A stretch of 64,000 nucleotides of DNA from JBBRVW01 sp963784645 (GCA_963784645.1 CAWARY010000009.1:1-64000), one strand, 5' to 3'. Numbered from the stretch's first letter, positions 15,718-24,310 are shown. Notes: generated by a model not told the origin, from the letters alone. Program-made: numbers and translations.

Positions 15718-16935
15718 CAGCCGGGCCGCGATCCGCTCCGCCGCACCACCGGCGTCGTCGCCCCACACCATCCGCCGGGCCCGCTCGACCTCAGCCCCGC
15801 CGGTGCCGGGGCCGTCCTCGAGGAGCCGCCCGAGTGCCGCCAGCAGCTCGGCCCGGTCGGGGGTGCAGGTCCCGGGCAGCGACCGCGGGTCGAGGTAGAA
15901 GCCGCGCTGCCGCGCGTACTGCTCGATGTCGGGCGTGTAGTACAGCGTGGGCCGGCCGAGCAGCAGGAAGTCGAGCGCCACCGACGAGTAGTCGGTGACC
16001 AGCACGTCGCAGAGCCCGAGGTAGGCGCTCAGGTCGTCGTCGGGCGGGATGGTCACGACGTGGGCGGCGTCCACCTGCGTCGCCGCCACGTTCATGTGCG
16101 CCTTGTAGGCGAGCGTGGCCCCGTGCCGGGAGCAGACCTCGCCCAGGGCGGTCACCAGGTCGGTGTCCGCGACGTCGGTGGCCCGCGAGTCACGCCAGGT
16201 GAGGAACAGCCCCACCACCAGCGGCTGGTCGTGCAACTGGTGCCAGGTGGTCGGGTCGGGCAGCAGTGCGGCCGGCGGCTCGGCGCCCGGGGCGGCCGTG
16301 AGGTGGTCGTTGCGTGGGTAGCCGAGGTCCCAGCACCGGTCCGGGGGCACGCCGAACGCCGGCGACATGAACTGCCGGCTGATCTCCGGGGTCGACGACA
16401 GCAGGACGTCCGGCGGCTGCTCGCGCCCCCAGCCGTCGAGCCGGTCGCGCAGCGGCGAGCGCCGCCGGCCGGCCGGGACGACGCCACGCTCCACGCGCTT
16501 GATGGGCAGTCCGTGCCAGAGGCACACGGTCCGGGCACCCGGCGCCAGCCAGGTGTTGATGTCCGACCGGTAGGCGGAGTAGACGAAGGTGCCGGCCCGC
16601 AGGGTGGCCCGCAGCCCGGCGGCCGACCAGCGCAGCCGGGCGTCGTACCCGAGCCCGGTCAGCCGTCGCTGCACCTCCCGGGACCCGGTGATCCAGACCG
16701 GCTGCAGGTCGCCCCCCTGCAGGTGCAGGAACAGGTAGGCGGCGTTGTCCGCGAACCGGTCCAGCGGCGCACCGAGCACGACCCGGCGCGGATCCCGCGG
16801 GACCCGGGAGAGGAGCAGCCCGACGACGCCCAGCAGCGGTCGGCGCGCCACCCCCACCGCCGTCACCACCCGCGCCACGCCCACGGCGCGGACCACCCGG
16901 CGTACCACCGCCAGTCGTCGCAGCCGACCCAGCAC
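15682..16935 (-). CDS. CDP-glycerol:poly(glycerophosphate) glycerophosphotransferase-like (teichoic acid synthesis)
   Basis: 417 aa from GTG 16935, chosen because GAGGGGGG lies about 4 nt upstream; the frame stays open to 17037 but the extra part is Arg/Gly-rich. Family motifs: TVCLWHGLPIKR, PRNDHL, LAYKAHMN, and the C-terminal LVTDYSSVALDFLLLGRPTLYY with the conserved TDYSS. TagF/TarF-type enzymes polymerise or prime glycerol- or ribitol-phosphate on lipid-linked acceptors at the inner membrane face; an N-terminal hydrophobic patch suits membrane attachment. It implies the neighbouring glycopolymer contains polyol-phosphate units. Confidence 0.88.
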   Translation of the reverse strand: MLGRLRRLAVVRRVVRAVGVARVVTAVGVARRPLLGVVGLLLSRVPRDPRRVVLGAPLDRFADNAAYLFLHLQGGDLQPVWITGSREVQRRLTGLGYDARLRWSAAGLRATLRAGTFVYSAYRSDINTWLAPGARTVCLWHGLPIKRVERGVVPAGRRRSPLRDRLDGWGREQPPDVLLSSTPEISRQFMSPAFGVPPDRCWDLGYPRNDHLTAAPGAEPPAALLPDPTTWHQLHDQPLVVGLFLTWRDSRATDVADTDLVTALGEVCSRHGATLAYKAHMNVAATQVDAAHVVTIPPDDDLSAYLGLCDVLVTDYSSVALDFLLLGRPTLYYTPDIEQYARQRGFYLDPRSLPGTCTPDRAELLAALGRLLEDGPGTGGAEVERARRMVWGDDAGGAAERIAARLSAETGARAAAR

Positions 16936-17315
16936 CGGTCCCCCCTCGCCGTCCCCGCACCGCCGAGGCGGCGGGCCGCCGGACAGCGTCCCAGGCGGGC
17001 CCCGACCGCGCCACCGGGACCGGCCAGGTCCCCTCATACCGTCGGTGATCCCTCCGGGGACAAATCCGGCACTCCATAACGATCTTGCTGGAATCCGGAC
17101 GAACCATTGTCACGCTCAGTAACCGAATCACCCCGTCGGGTCATAGTCTGCCGGGAGGTGAGACCAAGTGGTCGATAACCCTTTCCAACAGGAGAACAAG
17201 CGTGAACACTGTGTCCAACACGCGGCGACAAGCGCGTGGGTGGGGACAGACTCTCGGCGCACATTGCTCACGTAATGTGACAGAGGGTGACGCGCACGTT
17301 CTGCCGGGGGGCAGC
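16936..17315. promoter_or_regulatory. divergent regulatory region with TCACGTAATGTGA palindrome
   Basis: 380 nt, less GC-rich than its surroundings. Towards the right there are two possible -10 elements, TAGTCT 17144-17149 and TAATGT 17273-17278. The second lies inside the inverted repeat TCAC-GTAAT-GTGA (17268-17280), a shape typical of a dimeric regulator site. A second SD-GTG pair (AGGAG 17190-17194, GTG 17202) is in frame with the downstream glycosyltransferase, but the 38 intervening codons have only about 60% GC3, so I treat them as leader. No clear promoter for the minus-strand gene was found. Confidence 0.5.
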
Positions 17316-18320
17316 ATGACGGTGGAGGAGACCGTCCCATTTGGCGACCCGTCGCCAGGGGACGCACGTGATCAGGGGCGGCCGAGGCCTGCCCCGTTGC
17401 ACAGGGAGTCGCCCGACGGCGAGGTCATCGACCTGCGCGAGTTCGAGCGAGCCCGACGGGAGCCGGCGCCGCCGGCACCCCTGCCCGAGGTGGCTCACCT
17501 GCCGCCGCAGGTGTCGTCGGCGCCCGACGCGCCGCTCGCCCCGTGGACGTCCTTGCGGGTCAGCGTCGTCGTACCGGCGCTCAACGAGGCGCGGAACCTG
17601 CCGCTGGTCCTGCCGCGGCTGCCCGCGGGCCTGCACCAGGTGATCCTCGTCGACGGCTTCTCGGTCGACGACACGGTCGCTGTCGCGCGCTCGCTGCGCT
17701 CCGACATCGAGGTGGTCATGCAGGTGCGGCGCGGCAAGGGCAACGCACTGGCACACGGCTTCGCGGCGGTCACGGGTGACGTCGTGGTGATGCTCGACGC
17801 CGACGGGTCCGCGGACCCGGCCGAGATCCCGGCCTTCGTGGCGGCTCTCGAGTCCGGTGCCGACTTCGCCAAGGGCTCGCGGTTCCGGGCCGGCGGTGGC
17901 AGCTCCGACATCACCCCGCTCCGGCGGGCCGGCAACCGGGCGCTGAACGGCCTGGTCAACGTGATGTACCGGACCCGCTACACCGACCTGTGCTACGGCT
18001 ACAACGCGTTCTGGACCCGGCTGGTGCCGGTGCTCGGCCTGGGCTCGCTCACCGACCAGTCCGAGGCGCCGGAATGGGGTGACGGCTTCGAGATCGAGAC
18101 GCTGATCAACGTCCGGCTCGCCCGGGCCGGCGCGCAGGTGGCCGAGGTCGCCAGCTTCGAGCACCCGCGGATCTACGGCGAGAGCAACCTCAACACGGTG
18201 CGGGACGGCATCCGCGTCCTCCGCACCATCTTCCGGGAGCGCCGGTTCACGCGCCGGCACCGGAGCCTGGCTGCCGCCTCGGTGTCCATCGCGGCCTCGT
18301 TGTCCAGCAGCAGGGACTGA
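17316..18320 (+). CDS. family 2 glycosyltransferase (dolichol-phosphate mannose synthase/GGPPS-like)
   Basis: 334 aa. About 75 N-terminal residues are disordered and rich in Pro, Glu and Arg. The GT-A domain then starts with RVSVVVPALNEARNLPLVLP (near residue 81), has LVDGFSVDDT, RGKGNALAHGF, and the metal-binding DADG at 161-164. FARAGAQ/IYGESNLN motifs follow (near 270-290). No C-terminal membrane helices are present, unlike many DPM1 fusions. ATG 17316 has GGGGGG 5 nt upstream; GTG 17202 is an alternative. It probably transfers a sugar to a polyprenyl phosphate or glycan, in the same locus as the teichoic-acid-type enzyme. An 8-bp hairpin follows at 18337-18357. Confidence 0.85.
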   Translation: MTVEETVPFGDPSPGDARDQGRPRPAPLHRESPDGEVIDLREFERARREPAPPAPLPEVAHLPPQVSSAPDAPLAPWTSLRVSVVVPALNEARNLPLVLPRLPAGLHQVILVDGFSVDDTVAVARSLRSDIEVVMQVRRGKGNALAHGFAAVTGDVVVMLDADGSADPAEIPAFVAALESGADFAKGSRFRAGGGSSDITPLRRAGNRALNGLVNVMYRTRYTDLCYGYNAFWTRLVPVLGLGSLTDQSEAPEWGDGFEIETLINVRLARAGAQVAEVASFEHPRIYGESNLNTVRDGIRVLRTIFRERRFTRRHRSLAAASVSIAASLSSSRD

Positions 18321-18336
18321 CTCACCTCGCTCCACA

Positions 18337-18357
18337 CCGGCGCGTGTCACGCGCCGG
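18337..18357 (+). terminator. short GC hairpin after the glycosyltransferase gene
   Basis: CCGGCGCG and its complement form a perfect 8-bp stem with a 5-nt loop, 17 nt after the stop codon. There is no T tract, so it may be a weak terminator or processing site before the VWA-protein gene. Confidence 0.45.
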
Positions 18358-18392
18358 ACCATCGACCAGACCCAGCACGGGGAGAACCACTG

Positions 18393-20036
18393 ATGACCAT
18401 CACCACACCGCGCCGCCTGAGCGCGCTCGTCGCGATCGGCGCGGCGACCGCGCTGGGAGCCGCGACGCTCACCGGCGTGCCGGTCGCGGCCGCCGCGACC
18501 CCGTCGGTCACGATCCAGGACCCGGGCACTCCGACGGCTGGCCCGGTCACTCTGCGCGGCACCGCCTCCGGCGGGACGCTCACCACCACGGTGCTCTTCT
18601 CCGTCGACGTCTCGCAGTCGACGGCGCACCCCAGCGAGCTCGACTGCGACGGCAACAACAACTTCGGGCCCAAGGACAACTTCAACGGCGACGACACCAC
18701 CGGTGACGTGCTCGACTGCGAGATCAGCGCCGTGAACGCTCTCAACTCCGGCCTCGCCGCGTCCGCAGGCAGCTCGCTGGTCTCGCTGCAGCACTTCTCG
18801 ACGACGGCCGCTGCCGACGACCTCGACCCCGCGCCCGGCCCGGTCGTGCTCTTCGACAGCCCCTCGAACAAGGGCACCGGCAGCGAGCCGCGGATCGTCA
18901 CCGCGGCGCGGACGCTGCAGCGGTCCAGCGGGCCGACCGGCACGACGTTCGAGGCTTCCATCAACCTCGCGCTCCAGACCCTCGGGAGTGCGCCGGCGGG
19001 GCCGAAGTGGATCATGTTCCTCTCGGACGGCAAGGGGACGGTCGCCAAGCGCGATACCCCGGCTGCGACAACCGCCGCAACCGCGGCGCTCCTCGACAAG
19101 CTCAAGGCGTCCGGCGTGCACCTGCGCGCGTTCGCGATCGACGACACGGACAACGCCGGTTGCGGCGACGGGCTCGGCGACATGGCCCGGATCACCGGTG
19201 AGTCCTGCGTCTCGGTCCCCGACCCGGCGCAGCTGGCGTCGGCCGTGAGCACCACCCAGCCCGACGGTGTCACCGCGGTGCGCGTCACCCTGGGTGGCCA
19301 GACGCTCGCGGCGACCCTGGACATCGCCGGTGGCTGGTCGCTGCCGCTGACCCTCGGCGCCGGGACCTACCCGACGCACGTGGTCGCGACCCTGTCGTCC
19401 GGCAAGACCGTCAGTGCCGACCGGACCTTCACCGTGGCACCCGGCGCCCCCGGCTCCAGCAGCCCGCCCGCGGGCAGCGTGGCGGGGCCGCCCAGCTCGG
19501 TGATCGCGGCCGCCTCCGTGCGCGCCGACCGGCCCAAGCCGGTGCTCCAGCGGCTGCCGGCGAGCGTCACCGGTCCCGTCGGCAAGGCCAGCGCGACCGG
19601 ACCGGTCACCGACCCCGCGTTCGAAGGGGCCACCGTCCTGCTGCAGGGCCGGGGCAAGGCCGGCACCGCCTGGCGGAACGTCGGCACCGCGAAGGTGGCG
19701 CAGGGCCGCTACACCGTCTCCTGGACCCGCACGGCGAAGGTCAAGAAGCTGCGCGTCCTCCTGCTGCCGTACAAGAACTTCACGACAGCTCTCGCGGCGG
19801 TCCCGCGCGCCGGGATCTCCGACTGCCACCGCAGCGGCAGCTCCTCGTCGTGGACCATGACCTGTCGCACGACGGCGGCGAACGGCAAGAACGCCAAGCT
19901 GCTCAAGCGCGGCAAGGTCGTGGACCGGGCCAAGGTCCGGCGCCACCACGTGTCCGTCTCGGGCAGCGGCCGGCTGTCGGCCTACAAGCTGGTCGTGAAG
20001 GCAGCCCCCGGCCAGGTCTTCCGGCTGCGGCTCTGA
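18393..20036 (+). CDS. secreted von Willebrand factor A (VWA) domain protein
   Basis: 547 aa. A signal peptide (RRLSALVAIGAATALGAATL, cleavage after AAAA near residue 35) is followed by a VWA domain of about 210 residues. Its MIDAS metal site is visible as DVSQS (72-76), the TGTTFE threonine near residue 188 and the FLSDGKG aspartate near 210. Ig-like/beta-rich segments follow (GVTAVRVTLGGQT..., then about residues 390-547, with a Cys pair in ISDCHRSG...MTCRTT). There is no sortase signal or terminal helix. VWA domains mediate protein or matrix adhesion. GGGGAGAA precedes ATG 18393. A strong hairpin (20046-20082) ends the unit. Confidence 0.85.
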   Translation: MTITTPRRLSALVAIGAATALGAATLTGVPVAAAATPSVTIQDPGTPTAGPVTLRGTASGGTLTTTVLFSVDVSQSTAHPSELDCDGNNNFGPKDNFNGDDTTGDVLDCEISAVNALNSGLAASAGSSLVSLQHFSTTAAADDLDPAPGPVVLFDSPSNKGTGSEPRIVTAARTLQRSSGPTGTTFEASINLALQTLGSAPAGPKWIMFLSDGKGTVAKRDTPAATTAATAALLDKLKASGVHLRAFAIDDTDNAGCGDGLGDMARITGESCVSVPDPAQLASAVSTTQPDGVTAVRVTLGGQTLAATLDIAGGWSLPLTLGAGTYPTHVVATLSSGKTVSADRTFTVAPGAPGSSSPPAGSVAGPPSSVIAAASVRADRPKPVLQRLPASVTGPVGKASATGPVTDPAFEGATVLLQGRGKAGTAWRNVGTAKVAQGRYTVSWTRTAKVKKLRVLLLPYKNFTTALAAVPRAGISDCHRSGSSSSWTMTCRTTAANGKNAKLLKRGKVVDRAKVRRHHVSVSGSGRLSAYKLVVKAAPGQVFRLRL

Positions 20037-20045
20037 CACCGCGCT

Positions 20046-20082
20046 GACCCGCGGGCCGGCCCTGCCGGCCGGCTCGCGGGTC
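20046..20082 (+). terminator. 16-bp GC hairpin terminator
   Basis: Arms GACCCGCGGGCCGGCC (20046-20061) and GGCCGGCTCGCGGGTC (20067-20082) pair over 16 positions, with one G-T wobble and a 5-nt loop, 9 nt after the VWA-gene stop. No T tract. Confidence 0.65.
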
Positions 20083-20152
20083 GGTCCACCGCTCGCCCCC
20101 GACGGCGGGACGGGCGGCCCCCGCACGCGGCACCCGACGAGAAGAGGGATCG

Positions 20153-21073
20153 GTGGCGGGTACCCGGCGGAAGGCGTCCGCGGCCACCCGGATCGAGGGC
20201 AGCCCGGTCGTGGCGACGTCGCTCGCCGCATCGGCGGTGGTGCTGGTCGCGGTCGTGGTTGCGGGACTTGCGGACGGTCGACTCGGGCTCAGCAGCCGGT
20301 CCGACGAGGCAGTGCCCCAGCTCCGGGACGATGCGATCTCGGCGCCGGCGACCCGGGCTCCTCGAGGAGACCTGCCCGGCTGGCGCCAGGTCTTCGTCGA
20401 GGACTTCGACCGGCCGGTGCCTCTCGGTCGGTTCACCTCCGACGGCTACTACGGGCCGCGGTTCGAACGGACCTATCCGCACCCGTGGAAGGACACCTCC
20501 GGCCACGGCAGCTACGACCCCGACCGCACGCTGTCCGTCGCGGACGGGGTGCTCGACACCTATCTCCACACCGAGGGCGGGCGGGCCCGCGTCGCCGCGG
20601 TGGAGCCGACCCTCGCGCTGGCCGCCCGCGGCCAGACGTACGGCCGGTACGCCGTCCGGTTCCGGGCCGACACCCTGCCCGGCTACAAGATCGCCTGGTT
20701 GCTCTGGCCCGACTCGGGCCTGCGGTCGGAGGGCGAGATCGACTTCCCCGAGGCGGACCTGGACGCCCGGCTCAAGGCCTTCCTGCACCAGGCCTCCGAC
20801 GACGGCACCCCCTACAGCCTGGGGGTGCAGGACGAGTACGAGTCGCAGGTGCGCCCCACCGGCTGGCACACGGCGGTGACCGAGTGGCAGCCAGGGAAGG
20901 TGCGGTTCCTGCTGGACGGTGCGGTTCTCGGCGTCTCGACCGAGCGGGTGCCCGCACGCCCCATGCACTGGGTGCTGCAGACCGAGACCCGGCTCAGCGG
21001 GCCGCCGCCGGACGCCTCGGTATCCGGCCACGTGCAGGTCGACTGGGTCGCGGCCTGGTCCTACGCCCCGTGA
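20153..21073 (+). CDS. glycoside hydrolase family 16-like secreted or anchored enzyme
   Basis: 306 aa. One N-terminal hydrophobic segment (VVATSLAASAVVLVAVVVAGLA, residues 19-40) serves as signal or anchor. The beta-jelly-roll domain carries the GH16 catalytic signature EIDFPE (E195, D197, E200: nucleophile, assisting Asp and acid/base), preceded by YGRYAVRFRADTLPGYKIAWLLWP and followed by GWHTAVTEWQPGKVRFLLDG, all typical of GH16. Members cleave or transfer beta-1,3/1,4-glucans and related glycans; here it could trim the locus-encoded polymer. GTG 20153 follows GAGGG. It converges on the phosphoesterase gene with 25 nt between stops. Confidence 0.85.
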   Translation: MAGTRRKASAATRIEGSPVVATSLAASAVVLVAVVVAGLADGRLGLSSRSDEAVPQLRDDAISAPATRAPRGDLPGWRQVFVEDFDRPVPLGRFTSDGYYGPRFERTYPHPWKDTSGHGSYDPDRTLSVADGVLDTYLHTEGGRARVAAVEPTLALAARGQTYGRYAVRFRADTLPGYKIAWLLWPDSGLRSEGEIDFPEADLDARLKAFLHQASDDGTPYSLGVQDEYESQVRPTGWHTAVTEWQPGKVRFLLDGAVLGVSTERVPARPMHWVLQTETRLSGPPPDASVSGHVQVDWVAAWSYAP

Positions 21074-21098
21074 CCTCGGGGCACCCGCTCCGCCGCGG

Positions 21099-22514
21099 TC
21101 AGAGGCCGAGCGAGTCCCGCATCGACGCCGCGGTCGCCGCCTTGCCCAGGGTGGGTGGCAGGCCGAGCAGCTCCTCGGTGGTGCGCAGCAGCGAGTAGTG
21201 GTCGAACGTCGTCCCGCTGGTGGTACCGGACTTCACGCTGGGCGCCACCACCACCGTGGAGACCCGGTTCCCGCTCGTGCGGTCGTCCTCGTCGAACGTG
21301 ACGACCAGCGCGGTGCGCCCGCCGGCGTAGGCGCTGCTGGACAGGATCGTCGGCACCCACGTGGCCAGCCACGCGTCACCGGTGGCGACCGAGCAGTCGT
21401 GCATGTCGTTGCACATGTCCGGCGTGACGAACGCGAACGCCGGGAGGGCGTTGGAGGCCAGGGCGTCGGCGAGCGCGCCGCCGGTCGGCGCGCCCAGCGG
21501 CACGTCCCACCGTGCGCAGTCGGTGCGGACACCGGGGTAGTACGCCGCCGGGTTGTGCTTGACGGCGTACCGGCCGGAGTCCGAGAGCGCGCAGGTCCCC
21601 GGCATGGACTCCTGGTACGACCGCCACTGCCGGCCCGAGTCGGTGACCTGGCTGAACAGCGAGGGCCCGGCGACCGGGTGGGCCGACGGCGGGCCGTCGT
21701 CGGTGACCCCGGCGGTCGAGCCACCGGTGGCCGCCAGGTAGTTGGGCAGCGAGGGGTGCGCGACGCCGTGGTAGTCCGTCGCCAGGCCGCACCGGTTCGC
21801 CAGCGACGTGAGGTACGGCGCCGCGCTCGACCCCACGACCGGCGCCTTGTTCTCGAACCAGATCCAGATCACGTGGTCGTACGTCGCCGGCCGGCTCGTG
21901 CCGACACACGGTGTCGCCGAGCCGACAGTGGGGGTCGCAGCGGGGGGCGGCGCTGCCGGGGCGGCCGGGCTCGGCGACGCGGGAGCCGGCGCGGTCGGCG
22001 GCGCGGATGCCGGGCGAGGGGCGGCCCGCTTCTTCTTGCTCGGTGTCGGCGACGGTGTCCGGGACGTCCGCTGTCTCGTCGGCGACGGGGACGCAGCCGG
22101 CCGGCTGTCGCGACCCGGGCCGGCCGTCGCACGCGGTCCGGTCCGTCCGGATGCCGACGCCTGCCCGCCGGACGTCGCCGTCGGGTCGGTCGGGCCGTTC
22201 CCCGCGAGTCGACCCGTGCCGGCGGGCCTGCGGCTCGGCAGGACGCTGCCGACCGGGTCCGAGGGGCCGGCCAGCAGGCCGCCTCCGGTCTGGCTGGGCG
22301 GGTCCGACACGGAGGTGCGCACGGTCGAGCTGCCACGCCACTGCTGCAGCGCAGGGACCCCGAGGACGACGGCAGCCGCCAGGCCGGTGGCGGCGCCGGC
22401 CGCGACGACGGCCCGGCCCGTGCGGCCAGCGCTGCCGGGGCGGCCAGGGCTGCTCGTCCGGCTGGCCGGGCGCGCGCGGTGCCGCCCCCTGTGCGTTCCG
22501 GTCGGCAGGCGCAC
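21099..22514 (-). CDS. secreted or anchored phosphoesterase (acid phosphatase/phospholipase C-like family)
   Basis: 471 aa. A basic N-terminus and one helix (AVVAAGAATGLAAAVVLGV) are followed by about 150 residues of Pro/Ser/Ala-rich linker, then a phosphoesterase domain from about residue 210: HVIWIWFENKA, GVAHPSLPNYLAATGG (catalytic-nucleophile region), TPDMCNDMHDCS, and VVTFDEDD (metal ligands) with a final FDHYSLLRTTEE. These match the AcpA/alkaline-phosphatase-superfamily phosphoesterases that hydrolyse phosphomonoesters or phospholipids outside the cell. GTG start at 22514. The linker suggests wall spanning. Acting on teichoic-acid phosphate is possible but inferred. Confidence 0.85.
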   Translation of the reverse strand: MRLPTGTHRGRHRARPASRTSSPGRPGSAGRTGRAVVAAGAATGLAAAVVLGVPALQQWRGSSTVRTSVSDPPSQTGGGLLAGPSDPVGSVLPSRRPAGTGRLAGNGPTDPTATSGGQASASGRTGPRATAGPGRDSRPAASPSPTRQRTSRTPSPTPSKKKRAAPRPASAPPTAPAPASPSPAAPAAPPPAATPTVGSATPCVGTSRPATYDHVIWIWFENKAPVVGSSAAPYLTSLANRCGLATDYHGVAHPSLPNYLAATGGSTAGVTDDGPPSAHPVAGPSLFSQVTDSGRQWRSYQESMPGTCALSDSGRYAVKHNPAAYYPGVRTDCARWDVPLGAPTGGALADALASNALPAFAFVTPDMCNDMHDCSVATGDAWLATWVPTILSSSAYAGGRTALVVTFDEDDRTSGNRVSTVVVAPSVKSGTTSGTTFDHYSLLRTTEELLGLPPTLGKAATAASMRDSLGL

Positions 22515-22607
22515 TGCGTCTCACTCCCGTGGCGCACGGCAGACCCGCCGCGCAGCCGAGGGCGAGTCTAGGCCTCCGACCGCGCGGGGGGAACGGCGGA
22601 CACGCGG

Positions 22608-23261
22608 CTACCAGCCGCGGGCCCGCCACTCGGGCAGCGCAGGTCGCTCGGCGCCGAGGGTGGAGTCGTTGCCGTGCCCCGGGTAGAACCACGTGTCGTC
22701 AGGTAGCCGGCCGAACAGCTTGGCCTCGACGTCGTCCAGCAGCGAGGCGAACGCCTCCGGGCCGGCGGTCTTCCCTACGCCGCCCGGGAACAGCGAGTCG
22801 CCGGTGAACAGGTGCGGTGGCCCGTCCGGGTCGCGGTGCACCAGGGCCACCGAGCCCGGCGTGTGGCCCACGAGGCCGACGACCTCCAGCTCGACGTGAC
22901 CGACGCGCAGCCGGTCGCCGTCGTCGAGCAGCACGTCGGTCACCACCGGGACGCCCGGCGCGTCCTCGCGACCGGCCAGGGTGCGTGCACCCGTCGCCTC
23001 GACGACCGCGCCGAGCGCCTGCCAGTGGTCGCGGTGCTGGTGGGTCGTGACGACCTGCTCGAGCCCCCCGGTACCGACGAGCGCCAGCAGCGTCGCGGAG
23101 TCGTTCGCCGCGTCCACGAGCAGCCGCTCGCCGGTCTCCCGGCAGGTCAGCAGGTACGTGTTGTTGTCCATCGGCCCGACCGAGACCTTGCCGATCGTCA
23201 GGGTCGACAGCTCGCGCACGTCGGCCCCGCCGCCCCGCGTCACTGCACCGGTGTAGCCCAC
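22608..23261 (-). CDS. MBL-fold metallo-hydrolase (glyoxalase II-like)
   Basis: 217 aa. The zinc motif HQHRDH (HxHxDH) sits near residues 95-100, with HTPGS, the metal-bridging aspartate in FTGDSLF, and a final histidine in YPGHGND, a complete metallo-beta-lactamase site. The arrangement resembles small glyoxalase II/thioesterase-type hydrolases. GTG 23261 has GGAGG about 6 nt upstream. A short gene of unknown function starts divergently about 100 nt away. Substrate unknown; with the nearby MDMPI-family gene, a mycothiol-thioester role is possible but speculative. Confidence 0.85.
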   Translation of the reverse strand: MGYTGAVTRGGGADVRELSTLTIGKVSVGPMDNNTYLLTCRETGERLLVDAANDSATLLALVGTGGLEQVVTTHQHRDHWQALGAVVEATGARTLAGREDAPGVPVVTDVLLDDGDRLRVGHVELEVVGLVGHTPGSVALVHRDPDGPPHLFTGDSLFPGGVGKTAGPEAFASLLDDVEAKLFGRLPDDTWFYPGHGNDSTLGAERPALPEWRARGW

Positions 23262-23357
23262 TCGTGCCTCCAGTCGTCCGTTCAGGGGATCGTGCCGACC
23301 TGCGGCCCCACGCTACGGTCCGCCCAAGGGGCTCGGGCAACGACGGTCGGGAGCGAC

Positions 23358-23588
23358 ATGGCGGCCGAGGACGGACCGGACGACGGCCGCGGCTTCCTGC
23401 GCGACATGGCCGCCCAGTCCGCGCGCGCGCACGAGTTCGACCGGCGGCTGCGCTGGTCGCGGCTGAGCAAGCAGCTGCGGGAGAACGACGAGGTCGTGGC
23501 ACACGTCGCGGCGCACCCGGACCAGCCCGGCGAGACCGACCCGGCTACGTCCAGCGCGGCGCCGGCGGTACCTGACCAGCGTCGCTGA
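23358..23588 (+). CDS. small charged cytoplasmic protein of unknown function
   Basis: 76 aa, rich in Asp, Glu and Arg, with a predicted helical core (FLRDMAAQSARAHEFDRRLRWSRLSKQLRENDEVVAHV without a hydrophobic helix) and a Pro/Ala/Thr tail. ATG 23358 follows GGGAG; TACGGT at 23314-23319 is a plausible -10. The 3' end overlaps the convergent MDMPI gene by 44 nt. I recognise no family; codon use fits a real gene. Confidence 0.55.
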   Translation: MAAEDGPDDGRGFLRDMAAQSARAHEFDRRLRWSRLSKQLRENDEVVAHVAAHPDQPGETDPATSSAAPAVPDQRR

Positions 23589-24279
23589 GCGTCAGCCCGT
23601 CGCCCGGCGACCGGCCGGTCAGCCAGGCGGCCAGCGCCGCCGCGCTCCCGGACAGCGCCGGCCCGTCAGCGGCCACCTCCCAGGAGGCGTCCCGGTCGAC
23701 GGCGACGAGCGTCCCGACGGGGCAGTCGCGCCCGTGGCGGAACAGCCCGGCCAGCTGGTCCAGGGTCCGCGCCGCGAACTCCGGGTCCCAGTCGTCCGGG
23801 CCGTAGCCCGCGTCCAGGTCGACGTGGTGGATCTCCACCTCGCGGGTCCGGATCCGCGGGAGCTCCCAGCCGTACGCCGTGGCGCCGGACCGCATGACGA
23901 CCTGCCGTTCCCGGGCCTCGGCCGGGAAGTCGGCGAACGCTGCCAGCAGGCGCTCCGCCGACTCCGCCAGGTCCAGCCGGAGGTCTCCGAGCTGCCGCCC
24001 GGCGCCGTCCTCGATCTCGCGGTCCCGGGAGTCCGGCCCGCCCGGGTACATCGGCCGCCCGTCGCCGGTCACCGCAGCGAGGACCAGGTTGGTCACGGCA
24101 TCGGCGTTGCGCGCGACGTGGGTGAGGACATGGCCCCGGGTCCAGCCGGGCAGCAGCGACGGCTCCCGGCAGGCCGGCGCGGTGAGGCCGTCGACCCTGG
24201 TCAGCAGGCGGTCGGTGGCCGCCGCCATCTCGTCCAGGGCCGCCTGCAGGTCGTCCGCGTCGCCGCTCGTCACAGGCAT
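23545..24279 (-). CDS. maleylpyruvate isomerase/MDMPI (DinB-like, mycothiol-dependent type) protein
   Basis: 244 aa. The N-terminal DinB-like four-helix bundle has the family motif LLPGWTRGHVLTHVARNADAVTNLV (split here: PGWTRGHVLTHVARN), with metal-ligand histidines in GHVLTHV and REVEIHHVDL near residue 150. The C-terminal MDMPI domain follows. Such proteins use mycothiol, the actinobacterial thiol, for isomerisation or detoxification, though most are uncharacterised. It is transcribed away from uvrA with a 92-nt gap. No pathway context shows the substrate. Confidence 0.82.
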   Translation of the reverse strand: MPVTSGDADDLQAALDEMAAATDRLLTRVDGLTAPACREPSLLPGWTRGHVLTHVARNADAVTNLVLAAVTGDGRPMYPGGPDSRDREIEDGAGRQLGDLRLDLAESAERLLAAFADFPAEARERQVVMRSGATAYGWELPRIRTREVEIHHVDLDAGYGPDDWDPEFAARTLDQLAGLFRHGRDCPVGTLVAVDRDASWEVAADGPALSGSAAALAAWLTGRSPGDGLTLSDAGQVPPAPRWT

Positions 24280-24304
24280 GACGGTATCTGTCCGACCCGC
24301 CGCT

Positions 24305-24310
24305 TAGCAT
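24305..24310 (+). promoter_or_regulatory. -10 element TAGCAT of uvrA
   Basis: TAGCAT matches TANNNT and would start a leader of about 55 nt before GTG 24372. I looked for a LexA box (GAACNNNNGTTC type) and see none here. Confidence 0.45.

Noticed and set aside
17202..17315. GTG 17202 with an AGGAG SD as the true start of the glycosyltransferase, or a small leader gene
   Set aside because: The SD is good, but GC3 of the 38 codons is only about 60% against about 90% in the gene, and a -10-like palindrome lies inside it. Kept as an alternative only.
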